Positions 32,038 to 41,493 are shown, counted from the stretch's first letter. The stretch is DNA of 64,000 nucleotides from Sinorhizobium sp. RAC02 (GCF_001713395.1 NZ_CP016452.1:248001-312000); one strand, 5' to 3'. A program made the numbers and translations. Notes: a model not told the origin generated them from the letters alone.

Positions 32038-33656
32038 TCGCCGACCGCCACACCGCGTTCGACATCGACGCCCTCTGCCCGACAACGATTACCGCCGCGC
32101 TGGAACGGGCCGCAGCCCTTGCCGGCGACGTCGAAGCCGTCGTGGCGAGCGACGGGCGGCTTACCTATGCCGCCTTGGCCGGCGAGGTCGCGCGTATCCG
32201 CAATGGGCTCGCAGCACAGGGCGTGACGAAGGGCGATCATGTCGGCCTCTGCCTCGGCAATTCCACGCTATGGGTCTCCATCTTCCTGGCAATCGGTTCG
32301 CTCGGCGCCGTCACCGTGCCGATCAACACGCGCTTCGTCGCCAACGAGATGGCATATGCGCTTCGCCAGTCGAAGGTTTCGCGCCTCATCCTGTGCGACC
32401 GGTTCCTGAAGATCGATTTTATCGGCATCCTGCGGCAGATCGATCCCACCATCGTGGAGCACCTTCCCGCCCCCGCTCTTCCCGACCTGCGCCAACTGAT
32501 CGTCATCGGCAAGGACGTGCCCCCTGCGGCCCTCTCCTGGGAGGTCCTGCTGGCAAGCGGCACCGGAACGGCTTTGGCGGCTTGCAGCCCGGGCGCGCCC
32601 CTTCTCATCCAGTATACATCCGGCACCACATCCTTCCCGAAAGGCGTACTGCTGACCCAGCGCAGCATGCTGGGCAATGCTTTCGTGTCCGGTCACCGCA
32701 TGGGGCTTCGCGTCGGCGACCGTTACCACAGCGCCCGGCCGTTCTTCCATGTCGCAGGCACGACGCTGTCGATCCTCTCCTGCCTCCAGCACATGGCGAC
32801 ACTCGTCTCCATGGACCGCTTCGAGCCGGGCGAAGCGCTACGCCTCATGGAGGAAGAGCACTGCACGCATTTCTCCGGCAACGACACCATGGCGCTAATG
32901 CTGCTCGACCATCCGGACCGCGCAGAACGACGCCTCGCCCTGCGCGGCGCCTGGCTTGCCGCGTCGCCCACCATCGTCGCCCGTGTCATCGATGAACTCG
33001 GCGCTCGCGAATGCGTCGTCGGTTACGGACTGTCGGAGGCTTCTCCCAACGTCGCGCAATCCTGCTGGTGGGAGCCGGAGGCGATCCGCATCTCCGCCGC
33101 CATGCGACCGCAGCCGGGTGTCGAGGTTCGCGTTCTGAAGGAAGACGGCGGAGAGGCCGGCTACGGCGAACCCGGGGAAATCCACGTGCGCGGCTGGAGC
33201 GTCATGCAGGAATATTTCGACAAGCCCGCCGAGACGAGTGCGGCGCTTTCTGCGGACGGTTGGCTTTCCACCGGCGACATGGGCGCTCTGGACGAAAATG
33301 GCAGGCTCACCTTCCTCGGCCGGGCCAAGGAGATCGTGCGCGTCGGCGGGGAAAACGTTTCGCCGGCCGACGTGGAAAACGTCCTGCACCGCCATGCAGC
33401 CATTCGCCAGGCGGCTGTGGTCGGCGTGCCGGACCAGCGGCTTGTCGAGGTCACCGGCGCCTTCGTCATTCTCAAGCAGGGCGCCCATGCGGAGCCGGCG
33501 GACATCATGGACTGGGCGAAATCCCATATGGCCGGGTTCAAGGTGCCGCGCCATGTCTGGATCGTCGAAAGCTTCGAAGCAATCGGCATGACGGCAAGTG
33601 CGAAGATCCAGAAGAAGCAACTCGCCGAGCATGCACGCAAGCTGATCGGAGCATGA
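32034..33656 (+). CDS. AMP-dependent acyl-CoA synthetase/ligase
   Basis: 540-residue ANL-superfamily ligase. The ATP loop is YTSGTTSFPKGVLLTQRS, the adenine motif VVGYGLSEASPNVAQSCWW, the hinge and A8 region GWLSTGDMGALDENGRLTFLGRAKEIVRVGG-type (split here as GWLSTGDMGALDENGRLTF and GRAKEIVRVGGENVSP), and the catalytic A10 lysine is in GMTASAKIQKKQL. It activates a carboxylic acid to the CoA thioester; the acid is unknown. It overlaps the hydratase upstream and the nitronate-monooxygenase-like gene downstream by 4 bases each. Confidence 0.88.
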   Translation: MIADRHTAFDIDALCPTTITAALERAAALAGDVEAVVASDGRLTYAALAGEVARIRNGLAAQGVTKGDHVGLCLGNSTLWVSIFLAIGSLGAVTVPINTRFVANEMAYALRQSKVSRLILCDRFLKIDFIGILRQIDPTIVEHLPAPALPDLRQLIVIGKDVPPAALSWEVLLASGTGTALAACSPGAPLLIQYTSGTTSFPKGVLLTQRSMLGNAFVSGHRMGLRVGDRYHSARPFFHVAGTTLSILSCLQHMATLVSMDRFEPGEALRLMEEEHCTHFSGNDTMALMLLDHPDRAERRLALRGAWLAASPTIVARVIDELGARECVVGYGLSEASPNVAQSCWWEPEAIRISAAMRPQPGVEVRVLKEDGGEAGYGEPGEIHVRGWSVMQEYFDKPAETSAALSADGWLSTGDMGALDENGRLTFLGRAKEIVRVGGENVSPADVENVLHRHAAIRQAAVVGVPDQRLVEVTGAFVILKQGAHAEPADIMDWAKSHMAGFKVPRHVWIVESFEAIGMTASAKIQKKQLAEHARKLIGA

Positions 33657-34651
33657 CGGACATGCGGATCGAAACCAACGTGACCCGCCTTCTCGGCATC
33701 GACCTTCCGATCATCCAGGCCGGCATGTCCTGGGCATCGTCGAATTCCGCGCTGCCGCTCGCCGTCTCGGCGGCAGGGGGCCTCGGCGTGATCGCCGCCG
33801 GTCCCATGTATGCGCATGACCTTGCGGCGGCAATCGACGCGGTGCGGGCCGGCACGGATCGGCCCTTCGCCGTCAACCTGCCGCTCTACCGCAAGGGCGC
33901 CGACGAAATCATGGACCTGCTCGTCGAAAAGCGTGTGCCGGTCCTCATCGCCTCGCAGGGTGGGCCGAAGCGTTATCTCGAACGGTTCAAGGCCATCGGC
34001 ACGGTCTGCCTGCATGTCGTCGCCGGCGAAGAACACGCTATCAAGGCAGCATCGGCCGGCGTCGATGGCCTGATCGCAGTCGGCGGGGAGGCCGGCGGGC
34101 ATCCTCCGCCGGACCTCGTCTCCACCCTTGTTCTCGGTCGTGCGATCGCCAAGGCGGTACCAGTCATGCCGCTTATCCTGAGCGGAGGCTTTGCCGATGG
34201 ACAGGGCCTAGCGGCCGCGCTGGCATTGGGTGCCGGTGCGGCGCAGTTCGGCACCCGCTTCATGCTGTCGCGCGAAGCGCGCCTGCACGCCGCCTATAGC
34301 CAGCAGCTGCTTTCCGCTTCCGTCGCCGACACGATGGTCGTCGGCCACGGGCTTGGCATGATCCGCGTGCTGTGCAACGGCTTTGCCGAGCGGATGAGCA
34401 TCGCGGAGTCGGAAGGACGACCGTCTGAGGAGCGCAAGGCGATCTTCGCCGCCGCTTCGCTTAAGGCAGCAGCCTTCGACGGTGACATCGAGGGCGGCAA
34501 AATCGAAGCTGGCCAGAGCGCAGGTCTCGTCAACGACATTTCTCCGGCAGCGGATATCGTCGCCTCCATTGCGCGGGACTATACAGCGGCCGTGGCCGCC
34601 CTGCCCCGCCCCAAGACACTCTCTTTTGAAGGACTGAGCCATGCTGGATAA
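33653..34651 (+). CDS. Nitronate monooxygenase / 2-nitropropane dioxygenase-like FMN protein
   Basis: 332-residue TIM-barrel flavoprotein of the NMO/FabK-like group. It shows LLGIDLPIIQAGMSWASSN at the N-terminus, AAGGLGVIAAG, VDGLIAVGGEAGGHPPPDL and ALGAGAAQFGTRFML, which line the FMN site. True nitronate oxidation is not implied; in catabolic operons such proteins often act as enoyl reductases or oxidases. The ATG overlaps the ligase stop as ATGA. It could perform the oxidation step otherwise missing here, because no acyl-CoA dehydrogenase is encoded in the operon. Confidence 0.83.
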   Translation: MTDMRIETNVTRLLGIDLPIIQAGMSWASSNSALPLAVSAAGGLGVIAAGPMYAHDLAAAIDAVRAGTDRPFAVNLPLYRKGADEIMDLLVEKRVPVLIASQGGPKRYLERFKAIGTVCLHVVAGEEHAIKAASAGVDGLIAVGGEAGGHPPPDLVSTLVLGRAIAKAVPVMPLILSGGFADGQGLAAALALGAGAAQFGTRFMLSREARLHAAYSQQLLSASVADTMVVGHGLGMIRVLCNGFAERMSIAESEGRPSEERKAIFAAASLKAAAFDGDIEGGKIEAGQSAGLVNDISPAADIVASIARDYTAAVAALPRPKTLSFEGLSHAG

Positions 34652-36071
34652 ACCGCTTCTCATCAACGGCGAATGGCGCGCGCCTGCCGGCAATCGCTCG
34701 GTGGAGGTCCGCAATCCGGCAAACGGCGAGGTGGTTGCGACATTAGCCCTCTGCGAGACCGCCGATCTCGATGCGGCGCTCGAAGCGGCGCAGCAGGGTT
34801 TCGAAACCTGGCGCAGGACGACCGTCCTCGAGCGTGCGAAGATCATGCACAAGGCGGCGGCCCTGGTCCGCGAGCGCGCGGAAACCATGGCGCAGCTCAT
34901 GTCCCGCGAACAAGGGAAGCCGATCGCCGAAGCGCGCGGCGAGGCTAATGCCGCCGCCGAGCACATCGAATGGCATGCCGAGGAAGGCCGGCGCGCCTAT
35001 GGCCGTGTCATTCCCGCCCGCGTGCCCGGGGCACGGCAGGTCGTGCTGCGCGAACCGGTCGGTCCCGTCGCGGCGTTCACGCCCTGGAATTTCCCGATCA
35101 ACCAGCTCGTGCGCAAGGTGTCCGCAGCGCTTGCCAGCGGCTGCTCGATCATCGCCAAGCCGCCGGAAGAGGCACCGTCCGCCTGTATCGAACTTGCCCG
35201 CGCCTTCCAGGATGCCGGACTGCCATCCGGCGTTCTCGGCATCGTCTTCGGCCCGGCGGCCGAAGTCTCCGAGCATCTCATCACCTCGCCGGTCACCCGC
35301 AAGATCTCGTTCACCGGCTCGGTTCCAGTCGGCAAGAAGCTCGCGGCAATGGCGGCGGCCGGCGTCAAGCGCGCGACGATGGAGCTCGGCGGCCACGCGC
35401 CCTACATCGTCGCGAAGGACGCCGATGTCGAGGCGGCGGTCAAACTCGGGCTGATGCTGAAATACCGCAATGCCGGCCAGGTCTGCGCCGCACCCACGCG
35501 CTTCTACATCGAGCAGGAGGTCTATGATGCCTTCCGCGCCGGCTTCGTTGCCGGCGCCAAGGCGATCAAGGTCGGTGACGGTCTGTCGGACGGCGTGCAG
35601 ATGGGACCGCTGACCCATGCCCGGCGGCTCGATGCGATGGCGCGCTTCGTCGATGATGCCGTCTCACAGGGCGCACGGCTCGAATGCGGCGGCAAGCGCA
35701 TCGGCAACAGCGGCTATTTCTTTGAGCCGACGGTGCTGTCCGACGTGCCGGAGGAAGCCGCCATCATGAACGACGAGCCCTTCGGGCCGCTCGCAGCACT
35801 CGTGCCCGTTTCCAGCATCGACGAGGCAATCCGGCGGTCCAACCGCCTGCCCTTCGGCCTCGCAGCCTTCGGCTTCACACGGTCGCTCGCCACGGCCGAC
35901 CGGTTCTCCACCGAACTCGAAGCCGGCATGATCTCGATCAACCATTTCGGCCTCGCGGCAGCAGAGACGCCGTTCGGCGGCATCAAGGAAAGCGGCTACG
36001 GCAGCGAGGGCGGCAGCGAGACGCTGGATTCCTATCTCACGACAAAGTTCGTCAGCCACATCGGCGTCTGA
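34641..36071 (+). CDS. NAD(P)-dependent aldehyde dehydrogenase (succinate-semialdehyde dehydrogenase-like)
   Basis: 476-residue ALDH with all key residues: Asn150 (FTPWNFPINQ), general base Glu248 (TMELGGHAPYIV) and nucleophile Cys282 (NAGQVCAAPTRFY). The variant VCAAP, not VCxxxNR as in GabD, leaves the substrate open. It overlaps the previous gene by 11 bases and is followed 27 bases later by a GMC oxidoreductase, suggesting an alcohol to aldehyde to acid sequence feeding the acyl-CoA ligase. Confidence 0.88.
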   Translation: MLDKPLLINGEWRAPAGNRSVEVRNPANGEVVATLALCETADLDAALEAAQQGFETWRRTTVLERAKIMHKAAALVRERAETMAQLMSREQGKPIAEARGEANAAAEHIEWHAEEGRRAYGRVIPARVPGARQVVLREPVGPVAAFTPWNFPINQLVRKVSAALASGCSIIAKPPEEAPSACIELARAFQDAGLPSGVLGIVFGPAAEVSEHLITSPVTRKISFTGSVPVGKKLAAMAAAGVKRATMELGGHAPYIVAKDADVEAAVKLGLMLKYRNAGQVCAAPTRFYIEQEVYDAFRAGFVAGAKAIKVGDGLSDGVQMGPLTHARRLDAMARFVDDAVSQGARLECGGKRIGNSGYFFEPTVLSDVPEEAAIMNDEPFGPLAALVPVSSIDEAIRRSNRLPFGLAAFGFTRSLATADRFSTELEAGMISINHFGLAAAETPFGGIKESGYGSEGGSETLDSYLTTKFVSHIGV

Positions 36072-36098
36072 ACCACGGCGGCACCAGAGTAACAGGCC

Positions 36099-37679
36099 AT
36101 GAAAAGCTACGACTACATCATTGCCGGCGGCGGTTCTTCGGGCTGTGTTCTGGCAAACCGGCTTGTGACGGCGGGCAAAAGCGTCCTGCTTCTCGAAGCG
36201 GGACCAGCCGACAACACGCCCTACATCCACATCCCCGCCACCTTCGTGAAGGTGCTCGGCACGAAGCGGACCTTCATGTATGCCACCGAGCCGGAGCCGG
36301 GCGCCAACAACCGCGTGCTCGTGGTTCCACAGGGTCGGACGCTGGGCGGCGGCTCATCCGTCAACGCCATGATCTATATCCGCGGACAGGCCGAGGACTA
36401 CGATACCTGGCGCGACCTCGGCTGCGAAGGGTGGGGCTACGAAGACGTGCTGCCCGTCTTCCGCCGTTCGGAGGACAACGAGGTGCTCGCCGACGACTAT
36501 CATGGTACCGGGGGGCTGCTGAAGGTTTCGGAACCACGTTTCCGCCATCCGATCAGCACGGCATTCGTCAAGGCCGCGCAGCAGGTAGGCCTTGCCTATT
36601 CGCACGATTTCAACGGCGCTCGGCAGGACGGCGTCGGCTTCTACCAGACGACGACGACAAATGCCCGGCGCGGCTCGACGGCCACCACCTATCTCAAGGC
36701 CGTGCGCCGCTCTCCCCTGCTGGATGTGAGCACCGAGAGTATCGCAACCAAGATCATCCTGGAGAACGGAGCCGCCATTGGCCTTGCCTACCGGCAACGG
36801 GACGGCATCATGGTCGAGGCCCGGGCCAGAGAAGAGGTCATCCTGTGCGCCGGAGCACTCGCCACACCGAAGATCCTGATGTTGTCGGGCATCGGCCCTG
36901 GCGACATGCTCTCGCGGCATGGCATCCTGGTCATCCGCGACCTGCCCGGCGTCGGCGAAAATTTTCAGGACCACATCGCTGTTTCCGTCTACGGCGTCAC
37001 CGACGGGCCCATTTCCCTGAAGGATCAGGACAAGGGCCTGAAGGCCGTCACCAACGCTTTGCAGTATCTGTTCGGGAGATCCGGTCTGTTATCCTCAAAC
37101 GTCGTAGAAAGCGGCGGCTTTATCGATACGAGCGGCTGCGGGCGTCCCGACGTGCAGATCCACGTCACCCCGACCCTTGTCGGCGACGCGACGCGCGGAC
37201 AGATGGACGGCCACGGCGTCTCGATAAATCCCTGCATTCTACGCCCCGCCTCAAGGGGCAAGGTCTCCCTGCGCAGCGACCGCGTAGAGGATGCGGTCCA
37301 TTTCGTCGGCAACAACCTGGTCGCCCAGGAGGATGTCGACACCCTGGTGCGCGGCATCAAGCTCTCGCGCAAAATCCTCGCCGCTCCTGCGATGAAAGCG
37401 CTCGGCTTTCGGGAGTTGGCACCAGGCGATGAAAAGTCTTCCGACGCGGACTTCGAGGCGCATGCGCGGGCGAATGCCAAAACCGTTTATCACCCGGCCG
37501 GCACCTGTAAGATGGGAAGAGATCCGTTGGCCGTCGTCGACGATCATCTCCGTATTCACGGTGTGCCACGCCTCCGGGTAGCCGATGCCTCCATCATGCC
37601 AACGCTGGTGAGCGGCAACACCAATGCGCCCTGCATCATGATAGCGGAACGCTGCGCAGACTTCCTGCTTTCGAGTTGA
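36099..37679 (+). CDS. GMC-family FAD-dependent alcohol oxidoreductase (choline dehydrogenase-like)
   Basis: 526-residue flavoprotein. The FAD dinucleotide motif is YDYIIAGGGSSGCVLANRL at the N-terminus, GGGSSVNAMIYIRGQAEDYD is the GMC signature 1 and SGIGPGDMLSRHGI the signature 2. The C-terminal catalytic region has VYHPAGTCKMG and VSGNTNAPCIMIAERCADFL. Choline, polyethylene glycol and long-chain alcohol dehydrogenases share this architecture. As the last gene of the operon, next to aldehyde dehydrogenase, it likely oxidises the primary alcohol that enters the pathway. Its 3' side borders the mobile-element zone. Confidence 0.88.
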   Translation: MKSYDYIIAGGGSSGCVLANRLVTAGKSVLLLEAGPADNTPYIHIPATFVKVLGTKRTFMYATEPEPGANNRVLVVPQGRTLGGGSSVNAMIYIRGQAEDYDTWRDLGCEGWGYEDVLPVFRRSEDNEVLADDYHGTGGLLKVSEPRFRHPISTAFVKAAQQVGLAYSHDFNGARQDGVGFYQTTTTNARRGSTATTYLKAVRRSPLLDVSTESIATKIILENGAAIGLAYRQRDGIMVEARAREEVILCAGALATPKILMLSGIGPGDMLSRHGILVIRDLPGVGENFQDHIAVSVYGVTDGPISLKDQDKGLKAVTNALQYLFGRSGLLSSNVVESGGFIDTSGCGRPDVQIHVTPTLVGDATRGQMDGHGVSINPCILRPASRGKVSLRSDRVEDAVHFVGNNLVAQEDVDTLVRGIKLSRKILAAPAMKALGFRELAPGDEKSSDADFEAHARANAKTVYHPAGTCKMGRDPLAVVDDHLRIHGVPRLRVADASIMPTLVSGNTNAPCIMIAERCADFLLSS

Positions 37680-37949
37680 CGCACCCGTTGGCCGATAAGG
37701 TGTGGCTTGATCCAGTCATGTAGCTCTTGAACGGATCAGAATCTACGACCCAGTTACTAGAAGTCCCCTAATGTTGTCCCATTACAGCTCTACAGGCCTT
37801 TGGATGAGACCTCGCCACGAGGCCTGCAGTCGGCAATGTAGCGGACGCATACGCCGGCGTGGGCAAGAATGATTGTAAAACCCCACGCGTAACCCGTCCC
37901 GCAAATCCTTGTCACGGCTTGGGAAAAGAGAAGCCGGAAGGACTACTAG

Positions 37950-39367
37950 CACTACTTTGGCAGATTCGGGCAAGGCTGGTTTGAGATGATTTGTGCTCTC
38001 TTCGTTGGGGGCGCGATATGGCAGATTGGGATACGGAGCTTTCGACCTTTTTGCAGCCATTTCTGGACAAGCTCGGACACAAGAAGCGGCGACAGATGTG
38101 CCCTCTTTACGTCTCCGGGCTCATTGGTCCCGGTGACCGCAAGAGTATCGAGCCGATGGCGGAACGGTTTGCTCCAGGCCAGTACGACCGCCTGCACCAT
38201 TTCATTTCCGATGGCCTTTGGAATGCTGTTCCTCTTGAGACCGAGCTTGCGCTGCAGGCGGACAGGATCGTTGGCGCGTTAGATGCGTTTCTGGTGATCG
38301 ATGATACCGGCCTTCCCAAGAAAGGCGACCAATCGGTCGGGGTCGCGCCGCAATACGCTTCGATGCTGGGCAAGAGGGCAAATTGCCAGACGCTGGTGTC
38401 GGTGACGCTTGCGCGAGACGAGGTTCCCGTTCCGGTTGGCTTGCGTCTGTTTTTGCCCGAGAGCTGGACCAGCGACACGGAGCGGATGGCCAAGGCCGGG
38501 GTTCCCGATGCCATGCGGACATCTCGCACGAAGCCGGAGATCGCTCTTAACGAGATCGATCGGTTGATCGCGGCTGGTGTCCGGTTTGGCACAGTGCTGG
38601 CTGACGCAGGCTACGGCCTGTCGGCGACCTTCCGCCAGGGGCTAAGTGGACGTGGCCTCACCTGGGCGGTCGGCATCCCCAAGCATCAAAAGGTCTATCC
38701 CCATGATGTCGAATTGATCTTTCCCATCTCCGGTCATGGTCGCCCACGCAAGCATCCGATCCCCGACATTCTGTCGGTTGCGGCCGAAACGGTGTTAGCA
38801 CCTGCAAATTGGAAAAAGGTCAGTTGGCGCCGTGGCACGAAAGGCCGCCTCGCGGCACGCTTTGCCGCATTGCGCATCCGGATCGCCGACGGCACGCCCC
38901 AGCGCATTCTCGACAAGGGACAGCAACACATGCCGGGCGAGGAAGCCTGGCTGGTTGGCGAGTGGCGATCAAACGATGAGCGCAAATACTACCTGTCCAA
39001 CTTGCCGGCTAACGCCACGTTGAAAGCGCTGGCGGCCGCCATCAAGGCGAGATGGGTTTGTGAGCAAGCGCATCAGCAGATGAAAGAGGAACTCGGCCTC
39101 GACCACTTCGAAGGCCGATCATGGCAAGGACTACATCGGCACGCTCTGATGACGATGATCGCCTATGCTTTCCTCCAGCACCAGAGACTGCAGACTGCAA
39201 AGCGGGAAAAAAAAGAAGCGACAAGTACGCAAGGGGCCGCCTGAGCCCACCTTGCCTGCTATCCGTCGAGCCGTCATCAGCGCACTCGCCAGACCCATGA
39301 CGACAATCCGGTGTCCCCACTGCAAAGGGCAAATTAGAACCGCAGAATCAGTTCTGCCAAAGTAGTG
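37950..39367 (+). mobile_element. Complete IS701-type insertion sequence with CTAG target duplication
   Basis: 1418-base element bounded by inverted repeats: CACTACTTTGGCAGA at the left end (37950-37964) and its exact complement TCTGCCAAAGTAGTG at the right (39353-39367). CTAG directly flanks both ends (37946-37949 and 39368-39371), a 4-base duplication of the YTAR kind described for the IS701 family. One transposase gene fills the element. The perfect ends and duplication suggest a recent insertion. Confidence 0.9.
38018..39244 (+). CDS. IS701-family transposase
   Basis: DDE transposase, 408 residues from ATG 38018 (MADWDTELSTFLQPFLDKLG). Motifs: catalytic Asp in FLVIDDTGLPKKGDQSVGVA, second in GTVLADAGYGLSATFRQGL and the glutamate region near RWVCEQAHQQMKEELGLDHF. 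The frame is open throughout, so the enzyme looks intact. It occupies most of the 1.4-kb element. Confidence 0.92.
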   Translation: MADWDTELSTFLQPFLDKLGHKKRRQMCPLYVSGLIGPGDRKSIEPMAERFAPGQYDRLHHFISDGLWNAVPLETELALQADRIVGALDAFLVIDDTGLPKKGDQSVGVAPQYASMLGKRANCQTLVSVTLARDEVPVPVGLRLFLPESWTSDTERMAKAGVPDAMRTSRTKPEIALNEIDRLIAAGVRFGTVLADAGYGLSATFRQGLSGRGLTWAVGIPKHQKVYPHDVELIFPISGHGRPRKHPIPDILSVAAETVLAPANWKKVSWRRGTKGRLAARFAALRIRIADGTPQRILDKGQQHMPGEEAWLVGEWRSNDERKYYLSNLPANATLKALAAAIKARWVCEQAHQQMKEELGLDHFEGRSWQGLHRHALMTMIAYAFLQHQRLQTAKREKKEATSTQGAA

Positions 39368-39375
39368 CTAGGCAC

Positions 39376-40201
39376 GAGACTCAATTAGCCCACCAGATGA
39401 CGATGGCAGCGATGAGGATTGCGGCTTTGAAGTTTGTGGCGAGCTTGTCGTATCGGGTTGCGATGCGTCTCCAGTCTTTCAGTCTGCAAAAGGTGCGCTC
39501 GATCATGTTGCGTCGACGATATGGCCTTTCATCGAAGGGGTGTCTTCGCTTGCGGGTCGGATTGTTCGGTATGACGGGGACAGTTTTCCGCTTCAGCAGG
39601 TATTGGCGCAGGCGATCGCTATCGTGAGCGGTATCGGCGATCAGGAAGTATGCGGCATCCACACCGTCCAACAGAAGAACGGCCGCCTTTGCATCTCCCA
39701 TCTGGCCAGGAGAGACGAGAAGATTGAGCGGGCGGCCACAACCATCTACGAGGACGTGGATTTTCGTGGTCCTGCCGCCGCGCGAACGGCCGATCGCTTG
39801 TATTTGCGCCCCCCTTTTCCGCCTGCCGCCGAACGGTGCGCCATGGCTGTGGTGGAATCGATCATCTGCATGTCGGCGGGGCTGGCTTCAACCAGTGCAT
39901 CGAACAGTTTCTGCCAGAGGCTGCGTCCTGCCCGGCGATGAAAGCGATTGTAAATGGTCGTTGGCGGGCTGTAGCTGGCAGGGCAATCTTGCCACCGGCA
40001 GCCCACACGCAACACATGGACAATCCCGCTGAGAACCTGACGGTCATCGACCCGGCGAGCGCCGGGACGGTTCTTGGGCAGCAAGGGCTCTATCACAGCC
40101 TATTGGCGATCATTCAACCAAAAGAGATTGCTCATGAATTTCCTCCCAGCGGGGAAGTGAATCACAAAGAAAATGGGCAATCAATAATTTGATTGGGTTT
40201 C
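39376..40201 (-). mobile_element. IS427-type (IS5 family) insertion sequence, probably inactive
   Basis: About 826 bases starting four bases after the CTAG duplication of the adjacent IS701-type element. The ends are imperfect inverted repeats: GAGACTCAATTA at 39376 and, on the other strand, GAAACCCAATCA ending at 40201. No clear target duplication was found, so the boundaries are approximate. The transposase needs a -1 frameshift and carries an early stop (see the transposase entry). Confidence 0.75.
39381..40135 (-). pseudogene. IS427-type transposase, two frames with -1 slippage and nonsense codon 12
   Basis: ATG at 40135 opens MSNLFWLNDRQ, then TAG (40102-40100) where family members usually have Trp (DRQWAVIEP). 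Reading resumes AVIEPLLPKNRPGARRVDDR. Frame A carries the first Asp (MIDSTTAMAHRSAAGGKGG). At an A4-G6 run (about 39809-39818) a -1 shift leads into AQIQAIGRSRGGRTTKIHV, then LIADTAHDSDRLRQYLL and the Glu-containing MIERTFCRLKDWRRIATRYD. The frameshift is normal in this group; the nonsense codon is not. Translation from the GTG at codon 14 could rescue most of the protein. Confidence 0.8.
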
Positions 40202-40512
40202 GACCCTAAAGCTACCTTATGGCGTAAGGCGGCTTCGAAAGTTCTGTTGCTCGGTTCATTCTCTTCCACTTTTTCATCAAAGCACCCGCGCGTGAGCATT
40301 AAGTCAAGGGCTGCTTTGGCTACGGGCGAGACGCGCTCAAGCCAGCCAGAAGCAACGACGAAGGCATCGTCATCGACATCGTCAATTTTTGCAGCTGCCT
40401 CGTTAACGACTGAAAGAACCCTGGTAACAGCCTTCCGCCAATGAAACGTCGATTGCCGATCTTCATCTATTGGCGACCCCAGGACTTGCTGAACTCGCGG
40501 ACGGTGCTCCGA
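40162..40512 (-). pseudogene. Unrecognised gene remnant cut by the IS427-type element
   Basis: A minus-strand frame with coding character but no start codon: it reads VQQVLGSPIDEDRQSTFHWR, then KAVTRVLSVVNEAAAKIDDV, DDDAFVVASGWLERVSPVAK and AALDLMLTRGCFDEKVEENE, and then runs into the IS end and a TGA at 40162-40164. Composition is acidic and helical. I do not recognise the family. Its upstream end merges with the RTX fragment on the other strand, so both ends appear broken. Confidence 0.35.
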
Positions 40513-40889
40513 TCACGATGGTTGGCGACAACGGTGACAACGCGATCATCGGCACCACGGCAAGCGACGTTATCGATGCTATGAATGGTAACGATACTGC
40601 GCAGGGACTTGCCGGAAACGACCGGATATATGGTCGCGCAGGGAACGACGCGCTCTATGGCCAAGATGGGAACGACATACTCAACGGCGGCGGTGGCGTC
40701 GACATAGCATCCTACGCCGACGCTGCTGGCGGGGTTACCGTGAGCTTGGCGAATCCCGGGATCAACACAGGGGAAGCGGAAGGGAACTCCTTTGTTTCAA
40801 TCGAAGGCGTGGTTGGTTCGCAGTATGCCGACACTCTTCGGGGAAACTCTGCGTCCAACACCCTCGACGGTAGCGGCGGGAGGGGCTGA
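40470..40889 (+). pseudogene. RTX calcium-binding repeat fragment
   Basis: About 139 codons of hemolysin-type nonapeptide repeats (GNDRIYGRAGNDALYGQDGN, DILNGGGGVDIASYADA) followed by a spacer NTGEAEGNSFVSIEGVVGSQ. The same repeat/spacer plan occurs in the complete RTX protein 2 kb downstream ([20 protein letters not shown]). It lacks any N-terminal region and ends abruptly (DGSGGRG-stop) next to an IS407-type remnant, so it is the remains of a larger RTX gene. Confidence 0.7.
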
Positions 40890-40936
40890 AAGTGTCCCAC
40901 AAGCAACCAAAGCGGGGGCGGCTGTGACTGAGCGGC

Positions 40937-41493
40937 AGTTCATACCTCCGGGTTCGGCCGGAATACCCCAACCATGTCTGGTCTTACGACTCCGTTGAGG
41001 ATCGCACCCATAACGGCAGGAAAATCCGTGTGCTTAACGTGATCGACGCGTTCACACGGGAATGCATCGCCATCAAGGTCGAGAGGACGCTGGAGACCGT
41101 CGGTGTAATCGACGTGCTTTCCGATCTCTTCATCCTGAGGACAATCCCGGCGCATATTCGTTCCGGCAGCAGTCCGGAATTCATCGCCAAGGCGTTGCGG
41201 GACTGGATCGCGGCGTTGGGCGCCAAAACCACTTATATCATGCCGGGCAGCCCTTGGGAAAACGGCGCGAGAGCTTCAACTCGAAGCTCCGCGACGAACT
41301 GCTCAACGGCGAAATCTCCTACACACTCAAAGAGGCAAAGATCGCCTTCAAAAACTGGCGACATCACCACAACACTGTGCGGTCGCACTCATCGCAGGGT
41401 TACAAGCCACCGGCACCAGAAGCAGCCGTCTGGCCTCACCAGAAACTGCCGGTTTCAACGCTAGCGGTGGCCAGCAGGCCGAGCATGCACTAA
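40937..41493 (+). pseudogene. Truncated, frameshifted IS3-family (IS407 group) transposase orfB
   Basis: The reading begins mid-protein at RPEYPNHVWSYDSVEDRTHN (second half of an integrase core), continues VLNVIDAFTRECIAIKVERT and IRSGSSPEFIAKALRDWIAA, then shifts frame around 41265-41270. The other frame continues ESFNSKLRDELLNGEISYTL, KEAKIAFKNWRHHHNTVRSH and GYKPPAPEA to a TAA at 41493. The 5' half of the element is missing. A conserved right-end-like sequence (CATTCAAACCGGATCATC) follows the stop. Confidence 0.8.

Noticed and set aside
39372..40205. Target-site duplication of the IS427-type element
   Set aside because: Flanking bases (GCAC left, GACC right) do not match; no duplication could be defended.
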